Assembly (NCBI GenBank): GCA_040883315.1
Contig: JBFLKU010000011.1
Location: 248,001 to 312,000, forward strand
From: JAFGUF01 sp040883315
Lineage (GTDB): Bacteria > Bacillota > Clostridia > Christensenellales > UMGS416
Direction of reading: 5' to 3'
DNA: 64,000 nt
Shown: positions 48,949-56,875 of the stretch, piece by piece
Numbering within the stretch: the first letter of the stretch is position 1
Layout: each line of letters opens with the position of its first letter
The notes under the pieces: generated by a model
Seen by the model: only the letters and a program-made list of their open reading frames with translations
Database searches by the model: none
What the model was told of the DNA's origin: nothing
Program-made: the position numbers and the translations under genes

Positions 48949-49854
48949 TTATCCTTTTCCCATGTAAGATACACACAATGTGTCAGGGCCCATATGTGAG
49001 CCAATCATAGGCCCGGATATTATTACTCGCACTTCTTTGAAATTGAGCTTGGACTCTATTTTTTCTTTCAGCTTCTCTGCATCCTGCATACAGTCGCCAT
49101 GAGAAATATATATTATGTTGTTCTCGGGTGTATAAGCCTTTTCTTTCAAAATGGCACACATTTTATCAATTGCTTTTTTTCTTCCGGAGGGTGTTTCCAA
49201 AACGTCGATTTTTCCGCTGGGGTCAATATGCAAAATAGGCTTGGAGTTTACCAGCATGGCAAAGTGTGCCAAGGTGCTCGATACAGCGGAAGAGGCACTC
49301 TGGTCTTTTACCGTTCCTCTTTCGGATTCATTTGTTATATAGAAAATGTCGTCAATCATAAAAAGGCTGTGATAGCTCAGCTTATATCGCTCCAGCCACT
49401 GATATACCTCGGCTAGGCTTTTGCCATCTTGCTGCATTTTCAGTGCCTGCTCTACCATCAGAGCAACAGAGGCAGCGGCACGTTTGCTATCCACTATTAT
49501 CAAGCTTTGCGTAGGGTATTTTTTCTTCAGCATTTCTTTTGCTTCGCAAAGGTTGTGATATGAGCCTGACAAAAGGGAAGAAAAGCTGATAAACAAAATA
49601 TCCAGCCCCTTCTCCATATAGGGGGCAAGCAAGGCAAAAAATTCGTCCTTTGATAGAGGCTCTGTATGGGCAGCAAAGCCGTTTCGAATTTTATCATAAA
49701 AATCTATATAATTATCTATATCATTATATACATAATTATAGCTGGCTTCTTCGATGGTGCAGTGCATTGCGGCAATGCCGCATTCATACTCTGACAAGAC
49801 ACTGAAAGGCGTATCGCTGCCGTCATCCGTAAAAATAATATATGGCTTAGACAT
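48949..49854 (-). CDS. DegV-family protein, divergent
   Basis: A 301-residue DegV relative. Family features: FTDDGSDTPFSVLSEYECGI at the start, HTEPLSKDEFFALLAPYMEK, FISFSSLLSGSYHN (lipid headgroup site), and the ending GPMIGSHMGPDTLCV. The conserved LKRGGR segment of the ligand pocket is replaced by ITNESERGTVKDQS, with a different length, so fatty-acid binding may be altered. The paralogue at 35184 keeps this segment. Single-gene unit, convergent with the phosphatase. The ribosome binding site is GGAG. Confidence 0.88.
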   Translation of the reverse strand: MSKPYIIFTDDGSDTPFSVLSEYECGIAAMHCTIEEASYNYVYNDIDNYIDFYDKIRNGFAAHTEPLSKDEFFALLAPYMEKGLDILFISFSSLLSGSYHNLCEAKEMLKKKYPTQSLIIVDSKRAAASVALMVEQALKMQQDGKSLAEVYQWLERYKLSYHSLFMIDDIFYITNESERGTVKDQSASSAVSSTLAHFAMLVNSKPILHIDPSGKIDVLETPSGRKKAIDKMCAILKEKAYTPENNIIYISHGDCMQDAEKLKEKIESKLNFKEVRVIISGPMIGSHMGPDTLCVSYMGKG

Positions 49855-50006
49855 AAAACTACTCCAATCTCATAAATTCCACACTATGCTAACATAATAC
49901 AATTATACATAAATTATCATAAAAAGTACAAGAGGTTAATTTAAATTGATAAATTATACTGAAATATGGATATTAAAACATTATATTGAGTATAGTTAAT
50001 AATAAG

Positions 50007-50034
50007 TTGACTTAAAAATATATATAAGTATAAT
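50007..50034 (+). promoter_or_regulatory. Promoter of aspS
   Basis: -35 TTGACT (50007-50012), 16 bases, -10 TATAAT (50029-50034). The leader of about 75 bases has no T-box motif. Confidence 0.55.
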
Positions 50035-50112
50035 ATAATGTAATATTAATAATTATACCATAAAGAAACTGATGGAATAATACCACATTTATTATACGGA
50101 AGGACATAAACC

Positions 50113-51426
50113 ATGATTAAAATTAACGGAGACGTTAAAAAAATTGCAGCTCTTGAAGAAATAAAAAATTCCCAAGGAATTGTTGAAATAGAAGGTGCGG
50201 TTCATAGACTGAGAGATATGGGTGGATTTTGCTTCATACTTATCAGAACACTAGATAAAGTGATTCAGGTGGTTTGGGACATAGAAAACCTAGGCGGATA
50301 TAACTGCAGCGAAGGCGACTGGGTGCGTGCAAAAGGAAAAGTGGTGGAAGATAAACGTTCCAAGCTTGGCTTTGAAATCCATGGAACAGAGATAGAGATA
50401 GTATCAGCAGCCAGCGAAATGTCGCCAGTGCCAATAAACAAAGGCAAAGTAAATCTGCATATGGATAATCACCTAAAATACAGACCAGTAGTTTTGAGAA
50501 ATCCTAGAGAAAGAGCAGTATATAAGATTCAGGAAGGAATATGCAGAGGGTTCCGTGAATTTTTGACATCACAGAATTTTACAGAGTTTCACTCTCCTAA
50601 AATTGTAGCCCAGGGAGCAGAAGGCGGAGCAAACATATTTAAGCTGGAATATTTTGAAAAGATGGCTTTTCTAGCCCAAAGTCCGCAGTTCTACAAGCAG
50701 GCCATGGTTCCTGTTTTCGGCAGAGTTTTTGAAGTGGGTCCTGTATTTAGAGCAGAAAAGCACGATACTGCAAGGCATCTGAACGAATATACATCGCTGG
50801 ACTTCGAGATGGGATTCATCGATAGTTTTTATGATATTATGAATATGGAAGCAGCAATGCTTAATTATGTGCTCGAATTACTGGAAAAAGAATATAAGTA
50901 CGAACTAGATATATTAAATGTTACTCTTCCGTCAGCAAAAAATATTCCTGCTATCAAATTTCATGAGGCAAAGGAAATAATAGCAGAAAAATATAATCGC
51001 CCTGTAAGGACATACAAGGACTTAGAGCCGGATGAAGAAAGACTGCTGGGTAAATGGGCAATGGAGGAGCACGGAACACCTTTTGTTTTCGTCACACACT
51101 ATCCATCACAGACCAGACCATTCTATACAATGGAAGACCCTGAAAACACAGATGTAACATTGAGCTTTGACTTGCTGCTAAATGGGCTAGAGATTACAAC
51201 AGGCGGGCAGCGTATTCATGACTATGATATGCAGATTGCAAAGATGAAAAAGCTGGATATGGATATAGATGAATTTGAAAGCTATCTAATGACCCACAAA
51301 TATGGTACACCACCCCACGGCGGACTGGGTCTGGGATTGGAAAGGCTGACAATGCAGCTAGTAGGAATGGATAATATTAGATTCAGTACACTATTCCCAA
51401 GAGACATAAACCATCTGGTACCTTAA
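50113..51426 (+). CDS. aspS: Aspartyl-tRNA synthetase, archaeal/eukaryotic type (AspRS2)
   Basis: A 437-residue class IIb synthetase, much shorter than the usual bacterial AspRS (about 590) because it lacks the GAD insertion domain. The N-terminal OB-fold (residues about 18-105) reads the anticodon. Motif 2 is VFRAEKHDTARHLNEYTSLD, FLAQSPQFYKQ contributes to the aspartate pocket, and motif 3 is HGGLGLGLERLTMQ. The pattern GGANIFKLEYF is that of archaeal AspRS. In bacteria such enzymes are often non-discriminating and charge tRNA-Asn with Asp for correction by GatCAB; no gat or asnS gene is in the window to decide. Ribosome binding site GGAAGGA. Confidence 0.92.
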   Translation: MIKINGDVKKIAALEEIKNSQGIVEIEGAVHRLRDMGGFCFILIRTLDKVIQVVWDIENLGGYNCSEGDWVRAKGKVVEDKRSKLGFEIHGTEIEIVSAASEMSPVPINKGKVNLHMDNHLKYRPVVLRNPRERAVYKIQEGICRGFREFLTSQNFTEFHSPKIVAQGAEGGANIFKLEYFEKMAFLAQSPQFYKQAMVPVFGRVFEVGPVFRAEKHDTARHLNEYTSLDFEMGFIDSFYDIMNMEAAMLNYVLELLEKEYKYELDILNVTLPSAKNIPAIKFHEAKEIIAEKYNRPVRTYKDLEPDEERLLGKWAMEEHGTPFVFVTHYPSQTRPFYTMEDPENTDVTLSFDLLLNGLEITTGGQRIHDYDMQIAKMKKLDMDIDEFESYLMTHKYGTPPHGGLGLGLERLTMQLVGMDNIRFSTLFPRDINHLVP

Positions 51427-51439
51427 TAAAGATAAAAGC

Positions 51440-51461
51440 AGAACCATCATATGATGGTTCT
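51440..51461 (+). terminator. Terminator of aspS
   Basis: AGAACCATCAT/ATGATGGTTCT: perfect 11-bp inverted repeat then TTTTTTT. Confidence 0.88.
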
Positions 51462-51660
51462 TTTTTTGTGCAGCACAGTATGAATAAAACGTTATCGATA
51501 AATCATATCGATTGGTGCAAAACGGTGTTAATAACAGTCAAAATTGTACCAAAAGATACCAATGAAATTATATATTTACATTAAAACGTAATTTTAATTA
51601 ATATATCAATCATTTTTTATTTTATGAAAATTCACTATATGATATAATATGAAAGGACGA

Positions 51661-51702
51661 TTGTTAATATTTTGTCAATCTAAATTGTTAAAATATTAAC
51701 AC
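51661..51702. promoter_or_regulatory. Two Rex-box-like operators before the hydrogenase operon
   Basis: Site 2 (51685-51702) is TTGTTAA-AATA-TTAACAC, matching the clostridial Rex consensus TTGTTAA-N4-TTAACAA in 13 of 14 positions. Site 1 (51661-51678) is TTGTTAA-TATT-TTGTCAA, 12 of 14. Both lie just after the predicted start site, so Rex could block the polymerase. rex itself is in this window. Confidence 0.7.
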
Positions 51703-51767
51703 AGTAATATCTTGGTTTTTATTTAAATTTAGTTTATATATTTTCAAAATTTTATGGAGGGTTTTCA

Positions 51768-52229
51768 ATGTCAGACAAAGCAAAATTTGATGAACTTCAA
51801 AGCTACATTGATGAGATGAAAAACGAAAAAGGCCCATTAATGCCTGTGATGCAAAAAGCACAAGACATTTTTGGATATCTGCCTTTCGACGTTCAAAAAT
51901 TCATCGCACTAGGTTTGGATGTTCCACTAACAGAGGTTTATGGAGTTGCAACATTTTACTCGCAGTTCAACTTGGAAAAACAAGGCGAACACAGCATAGG
52001 CTTATGCCTAGGCACTGCATGCTATGTTAAGGGTGCACAGGCACTGCTTGACAAGCTGGAGCAGGAACTGAATGTTAAAACAGGCGACACAACAAAAGAT
52101 GGAAAATTTACATTAATAGGTACACGCTGTCTAGGCTGCTGCGGGCTAGCACCAGTCATGATGATAGATGATGATGTGTATGGTCAGTTGACCGTTGATG
52201 AAATTCCGGAAATCTTGAAGAAATACTAA
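51768..52229 (+). CDS. [2Fe-2S] NuoE-like subunit of the electron-bifurcating hydrogenase
   Basis: A 153-residue thioredoxin-like ferredoxin (HydC/HndA type). Four Cys ligands are visible: one pair in GLCLGTACYVKG and the other in GTRCLGCCGLAP. The N-terminal helical part has MPVMQKAQDIFGYLP and TEVYGVATFYSQFNLE, standard for NuoE proteins. It passes electrons between the NuoF-like flavoprotein and the catalytic hydrogenase encoded next. Ribosome binding site GGAGGG. First gene of the three-gene hydrogenase operon. Confidence 0.95.
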   Translation: MSDKAKFDELQSYIDEMKNEKGPLMPVMQKAQDIFGYLPFDVQKFIALGLDVPLTEVYGVATFYSQFNLEKQGEHSIGLCLGTACYVKGAQALLDKLEQELNVKTGDTTKDGKFTLIGTRCLGCCGLAPVMMIDDDVYGQLTVDEIPEILKKY

Positions 52230-52245
52230 CAGGGAGGTGTTTAAA

Positions 52246-54093
52246 ATGATTACAAAAAAAGATTTAGATCAAATCAAAGTTAGCACCCTTGCTGACAATT
52301 ATCTTGACGATACACGCCAAGGTATGCGTATAGCTGTTGGTATGGCTACATGCGGAATGGCAGCAGGTGCAAGACCAATATATGATATGTTGGTAGAGAA
52401 CACAAAAGACATGGATAAAACAGTGGTAAGAATGACAGGCTGTATCGGAACATGCCGACTAGAGCCAATGTTTGAAATCTATGAAGGCAAAAAGAGAACT
52501 ACATATGTTTTGATGACACCGGAAAAATGCCAAAAAGTTATCGACGAACATATTAAGGGCGGAAAAATTGTCACTGAGTATACCGTGGGTGCTGCAGACA
52601 AAGAAGACGCTACATCAATAGAAGATGTCAGTTATTTCAAGGCACAAACAAGAGTAGTTTTGAAAAACTGCGGCAAAATAAACCCAGAAGATATAGATGA
52701 ATATATCGCCATGGGCGGATATGAAGCCTTGGACAAAGTATTAAGCTCTATGTCCAATATGGATGTTATAGACACTTTGCTGGCATCTGGTCTTCGCGGA
52801 CGCGGCGGCGCAGGATTCCCGACAGGGCTGAAGTGGAAGTTCACATTAGGTGAAGCAGACCAAAAATATATTGTATGTAATGCAGACGAAGGTGACCCAG
52901 GTGCATTCATGAACCGTTCCGTTTTGGAAGGTGACCCACATGCATTGCTGGAAGCTATGGCAATCGGCGGATATACAATCGGTGCTACAGTAGGATATAT
53001 TTATATTCGTGCAGAGTATCCATTGGCAGTAGAAAGACTGAAAATAGCCATCAAGCAAGCAGAAGCAAAAGGACTGCTGGGCAAAAATATCATGGGCTCA
53101 GGAGTAGACTTCACTATAGAGCTACGCTTGGGTGCTGGTGCATTTGTATGCGGAGAAGAAACAGCACTCATAGCATCTATTGAAGGCGAAAGAGGAGAGC
53201 CAAGACCAAAGCCTCCATTCCCATCACAAAAGGGTGTATTTGGAAAACCAACAGTAATTAACAACGTTGGTACATTTGCAAACATTCCTAAAATCATTGT
53301 TAAAGGTGTTGATTGGTACAAATCAATGGGTACTGAGAAATCATCAGGTACAAAGGTATTTGCATTAGGCGGAAAAATAAACAACCCAGGTCTTGTAGAA
53401 GTTCCTATGGGAACAACTCTGCGTGACATCATATATAAGATGGGCGGCGGAATACCAGATGGTAAAAAGTTTAAAGCAGCACAAACAGGCGGACCATCCG
53501 GCGGATGTATCCCTGTTGAGCATATCGATATAGCAATAGACTATGATTCACTGGCAGAAATCGGAACGATGATGGGCTCTGGCGGACTTATCATAATGGA
53601 TGAGGACAACTGTATGGTTGATATCGCAAGGTTCTTTTTGGACTTTACTGTAGATGAAAGCTGCGGAAAATGTGTACCATGCCGTATAGGAACAAAGCGT
53701 ATGCTGGAGATACTGGAGCGTATAACAACAAGTAAAGGCAAAAAAGGCGATGTTGAGCTGCTGCAGGAGCTGGGCAAAAATATTAAAAGAACTGCTCTTT
53801 GTGGTCTGGGACAAACTGCACCAAACCCAGTTTTATCAACAATCAGATATTTTGAAAAAGAATATATTGAACACATAGAAAACCACAAATGTCCTGCAGG
53901 CAACTGCAAAGCAATGCTTACATACTTTATTGAAGCGGATAAATGTGTTGGCTGTGGACTATGTGCCAGAAAGTGTCCTGTGGATGCTATCAGCGGTGAA
54001 AAGAAACAACCATACAAGATCGATAGATCTAAATGTATCAAGTGTGGTGCATGTATGGAAGCATGTCGCGTAGATGCGATATACATGAGATAG
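52246..54093 (+). CDS. NuoF-like FMN/NADH-binding subunit of the electron-bifurcating hydrogenase
   Basis: A 615-residue protein (HydB/HndC type). An N-terminal thioredoxin-like 2Fe-2S domain has ATCGMAAGARPI and TGCIGTCRLEP. The NADH/FMN core shows SGLRGRGGAGFPTGLKW and GAGAFVCGEETALI. A 4Fe-4S site follows in ESCGKCVPCRIGTKRML with a fourth Cys in ALCGLG. The C-terminus has two ferredoxin-type 4Fe-4S clusters (CVGCGLCARKCPVDAIS, CIKCGACMEACRVDAI). This domain set is typical of bifurcating hydrogenases that couple NADH and ferredoxin. Start ATG 52246 with AGGGAGGTG upstream; a GTG at 52237 overlaps that site. Confidence 0.96.
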   Translation: MITKKDLDQIKVSTLADNYLDDTRQGMRIAVGMATCGMAAGARPIYDMLVENTKDMDKTVVRMTGCIGTCRLEPMFEIYEGKKRTTYVLMTPEKCQKVIDEHIKGGKIVTEYTVGAADKEDATSIEDVSYFKAQTRVVLKNCGKINPEDIDEYIAMGGYEALDKVLSSMSNMDVIDTLLASGLRGRGGAGFPTGLKWKFTLGEADQKYIVCNADEGDPGAFMNRSVLEGDPHALLEAMAIGGYTIGATVGYIYIRAEYPLAVERLKIAIKQAEAKGLLGKNIMGSGVDFTIELRLGAGAFVCGEETALIASIEGERGEPRPKPPFPSQKGVFGKPTVINNVGTFANIPKIIVKGVDWYKSMGTEKSSGTKVFALGGKINNPGLVEVPMGTTLRDIIYKMGGGIPDGKKFKAAQTGGPSGGCIPVEHIDIAIDYDSLAEIGTMMGSGGLIIMDEDNCMVDIARFFLDFTVDESCGKCVPCRIGTKRMLEILERITTSKGKKGDVELLQELGKNIKRTALCGLGQTAPNPVLSTIRYFEKEYIEHIENHKCPAGNCKAMLTYFIEADKCVGCGLCARKCPVDAISGEKKQPYKIDRSKCIKCGACMEACRVDAIYMR

Positions 54094-54110
54094 AAAGGAT
54101 ATGATATAAA

Positions 54111-55838
54111 ATGGCTAAAATGGTATCTTTAACTATAGACGGCATCGACGTGAAAGTTCCGGAAGGCACTTCCGTACTGAAAGCCGCAAAAGATATTGGA
54201 ATAATGATTCCTACTCTTTGTTATCTAAATGGAGTAAACTCATTCGGCGGCTGCCGTGTTTGTGTTGTGGATGCAGGTGCAAAATCTTTGCTGGCATCAT
54301 GCACACTTCCAGCTGCTGACGGAATGGTTATAAAAACAAACACTAAAGAAGTTCAGGAAGCTAGAAGAATGAACCTAGAGCTAATCTTGTCTAACCACGA
54401 CAGAAGCTGCCTGACATGCGACAGAAGCGGAAAATGCGAGCTGCAGGATGCTGCACATCAAATGAACGTGGACGAAATAAGATTTGATGGAAAAGACAAA
54501 AAGCATAAGCTTGATTTAACATCTCCAGCTATGGTTCGCGACCCCAACAAGTGCATACTTTGCAGACGCTGCGTTGCAGCCTGCGGCAGAGTGCAGGATG
54601 TGGGAGTAATTGGGCCAACAGAGCGCGGATTTGAAACAATAGTTGAGCCTGCATTCAAGATGAGCCTTGGTGATGTGGCATGCATAAACTGCGGACAATG
54701 CATACAAGCCTGCCCAACAGGTGCAATTACAATAGTTGACGACACAAAGAAGGTGTGGGATGCAATAGCAGACCCTAAAAAGCACGTAGTAGTGCAGACT
54801 GCTCCAGCTGTTCGCGCCGCCTTGGGCGAAGAATTCGGCCTACCAATCGGAACATGCGTGACAGGCAAAATGGCTACAGCATTGAAGAGACTAGGATTCG
54901 ACAGAGTATTCGACACAGACTTTGCTGCTGACTTGACAATAATGGAAGAAGGCACAGAGTTTATCGGAAGAGTACAAAACGGCGGAGTGCTGCCAATGAT
55001 TACATCATGCTCACCAGGCTGGATAAAATATATGGAGCATAATTATCATGATTTCATTCCAAACATGTCTTCATGCAAAAGCCCACAGCAAATGATGGGT
55101 GCTGTAATTAAAAATTACTATGCAGAGAAAAACAATATACCGAAAGAAGATATAGTTTCAGTATCTGTTATGCCTTGCTCAGCCAAGAAATTTGAAGCGG
55201 GTCGTCCGGAATTTGGCAATGATGTTGATGTGGTAATAACTACACAAGAGCTAGGACGCATGATAAGAATGGCTGGCATTGATTTTGAAAATCTGCCAGA
55301 CAGCGAATTTGACCCACTATTGGGTGATTCAACAGGTGCAAGCGTTATATTCGGTGTAACAGGCGGCGTTATGGAGGCTGCTTTGCGTACAGTATATGAA
55401 GTGCTGACAAAAGAAACACTTGAGAAAATAGAATTTGATGATATTCGCGGCATGGAAGGCATAAAGGAAGCTACAGTAAAAATAAATGACTTAGATGTGA
55501 AAATAGCTGTAGCCCACGGCACAAGAAACGCAAGCAAGCTGCTGGATGCTATAGCAGCAGGCGAAAAGGAATATCACTTTATTGAGATAATGGCATGCCC
55601 AGGCGGCTGCATCAACGGCGGCGGACAGCCAATAGTAGACAGTGAAGTGAAACTAAAGATAAATGTACCTATGGAGCGTGCAAAGGCACTGTATTCAGAG
55701 GACAGAGGAAAAGTTCTTCGTAAATCTCACGAAAATCCATCTGTACAACAAGTGTATAAAGAATGGCTGGGTGAACCGGGCGGACATAAGAGCCACGAAT
55801 TCCTTCACACTAAGTACACAAAAAGAGAGCTTTACTAA
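54111..55838 (+). CDS. hydA: [FeFe] hydrogenase catalytic subunit (HydA/HndD type)
   Basis: A 575-residue [FeFe] hydrogenase that makes or uses H2. N-terminal 2Fe-2S domain (GGCRVCVVDAG), a His-ligated 4Fe-4S site (NHDRSCLTCDRSGKCELQ) and two 4Fe-4S clusters (CILCRRCVAACG, CINCGQCIQACPTGA). The three H-cluster motifs are intact: TSCSPGW, MPCSAKKFEAGR and MACPGGCINGGGQP, so it should be active. A C-terminal extension of about 50 residues includes SHEFLHTKYTKREL. Downstream terminator at 55865-55892. The maturases hydE, hydF and hydG are not in the window. Confidence 0.97.
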   Translation: MAKMVSLTIDGIDVKVPEGTSVLKAAKDIGIMIPTLCYLNGVNSFGGCRVCVVDAGAKSLLASCTLPAADGMVIKTNTKEVQEARRMNLELILSNHDRSCLTCDRSGKCELQDAAHQMNVDEIRFDGKDKKHKLDLTSPAMVRDPNKCILCRRCVAACGRVQDVGVIGPTERGFETIVEPAFKMSLGDVACINCGQCIQACPTGAITIVDDTKKVWDAIADPKKHVVVQTAPAVRAALGEEFGLPIGTCVTGKMATALKRLGFDRVFDTDFAADLTIMEEGTEFIGRVQNGGVLPMITSCSPGWIKYMEHNYHDFIPNMSSCKSPQQMMGAVIKNYYAEKNNIPKEDIVSVSVMPCSAKKFEAGRPEFGNDVDVVITTQELGRMIRMAGIDFENLPDSEFDPLLGDSTGASVIFGVTGGVMEAALRTVYEVLTKETLEKIEFDDIRGMEGIKEATVKINDLDVKIAVAHGTRNASKLLDAIAAGEKEYHFIEIMACPGGCINGGGQPIVDSEVKLKINVPMERAKALYSEDRGKVLRKSHENPSVQQVYKEWLGEPGGHKSHEFLHTKYTKRELY

Positions 55839-55864
55839 ATGTAATCAAGTTAATCCTTTCCATA

Positions 55865-55892
55865 AAAAGAGACTTCATATGAGGTCTCTTTT
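55865..55892 (+). terminator. Terminator of the hydrogenase operon
   Basis: AAAAGAGAC/GTCTCTTTT around TCATATGA; followed by TGTTTTT. Confidence 0.8.
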
Positions 55893-55902
55893 GTTTTTAT
55901 GA

Positions 55903-55908
55903 TATAAT
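55903..55908 (+). promoter_or_regulatory. Extended -10 of the MBL hydrolase gene
   Basis: TGATATAAT with hexamer at 55903-55908. Transcription near 55914 leaves a leader of about 30 bases with GAGGCAG before the ATG at 55944. Confidence 0.6.
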
Positions 55909-55943
55909 ATATGAGATTAAAAGATGAAATGAGGCAGATAAAA

Positions 55944-56708
55944 ATGGAATGGTTTACAGTAGAAAAAATAGACGAAAAAACATATGCTATCAGTGAATAT
56001 AAGCACTGGGAACAAATGCATTCATATTTATTAATAGGCGAAAATCATGCATTGCTCGTTGATTCCGGGCTAGGAATAGACGACATAAAAAAAGAGGTAG
56101 AGAAGCTGACGGATTTGCCTATTATACTAATCACAACTCATGTGCACTGGGATCATATAGGTGGACATGAGCATTTCAAAAACATATATGTACATAGCGA
56201 GGATGCAAAATGGCTGGAGAATGGTCTGCCCATTCCACTAGAGATGATAAAAAGAGATGTAGTAAAAGGGGTCAGTGAATTTCCTGCTGAATTCAGCATA
56301 GATGAATACGAAATATATAAAGGCAAGCCTAGCTACATTGTAGATGACGGAGAAACAATTGACCTTGGCGACAGACAGATAAAAATTATACACACGCCGG
56401 GTCATTCACCCGGTCATATATGTCTATATGATATCAGTAATGATTATTTATTTACAGGCGACTTAATATATAAGGGAACATTATATGCTTTCTATCCAAG
56501 CACCGATCCAAAAGAATTTAAAAAGTCTGTAGGCAAGTTATTATCATTTAAGGGTGCAAGGCGAATATTGCCTGCACATAATTCATTGGATATTTCAAGT
56601 GAGATAATAGAAAGAATATATAGTTCATTTGAAGATATAGAGCAAAAAAATGGATTAAAACAAGGCTCGGGCGTATTTGATTTTGACGATTTTAAAATAC
56701 ATATATAG
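55944..56708 (+). CDS. MBL-fold metallo-hydrolase
   Basis: A 254-residue metallo-beta-lactamase-fold protein. The metal motif H-x-H-x-D-H is in TTHVHWDHIGGH; further ligands are in HTPGHSPGHICLYD and GDLIYKG, and the last His in LPAHNSLD. Such proteins are general hydrolases (thioesters, lactones, RNA, phosphoesters); the sequence does not fix the substrate. The ATG at 55944 is chosen because GAGGCAG lies upstream and the predicted transcript begins after the in-frame ATG at 55911. Single-gene unit after the hydrogenase operon. Confidence 0.9.
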   Translation: MEWFTVEKIDEKTYAISEYKHWEQMHSYLLIGENHALLVDSGLGIDDIKKEVEKLTDLPIILITTHVHWDHIGGHEHFKNIYVHSEDAKWLENGLPIPLEMIKRDVVKGVSEFPAEFSIDEYEIYKGKPSYIVDDGETIDLGDRQIKIIHTPGHSPGHICLYDISNDYLFTGDLIYKGTLYAFYPSTDPKEFKKSVGKLLSFKGARRILPAHNSLDISSEIIERIYSSFEDIEQKNGLKQGSGVFDFDDFKIHI

Positions 56709-56863
56709 TAAAATCTTAAAATACAATAACTTATGGATAAATCTAACATATTGATTTTTTCTTTAAATAGTAGTATTATGAGGGAGAAATGGGTATAATC
56801 GCAGTCGGCGTAATACAATTGTAAATTTTTCATAACAATATATTAATTAATTTGCGACTGTGA

Positions 56864-56869
56864 TATAAT
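56864..56869 (+). promoter_or_regulatory. Extended -10 abutting the NlpC/P60 gene start
   Basis: TGATATAAT with hexamer at 56864-56869; six bases (GAGGGC) then ATG. Leaderless initiation is likely, or use of the second ATG at 56882. Confidence 0.55.
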
Positions 56870-56875
56870 GAGGGC

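Larger units (their letters stand above)
51427..51767 (+). promoter_or_regulatory. Terminator, promoter and leader between aspS and the hydrogenase operon
   Basis: 341 bases without a gene: the aspS terminator (51440-51461), an inverted repeat ATCGATA/TATCGAT (51494-51512) of unknown meaning, an extended -10 TGATATAAT with hexamer at 51643-51648 and no good -35 box, two Rex-box-like sites (51661-51702), then AT-rich leader with GGAGGG before the hydrogenase ATG. Transcription should start near 51655. Confidence 0.7.

Noticed and set aside
50060..50112. TGGAATAATACCAC before aspS, slightly like a T-box sequence
   Set aside because: Lacks the conserved AGGGTGGNACCGCG core and a terminator/antiterminator pair.
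54894..54922. Two TTCGACA sequences resembling Spo0A boxes
   Set aside because: They lie inside hydA and encode conserved-looking residues (FDRVFDTD); position does not fit an operator.
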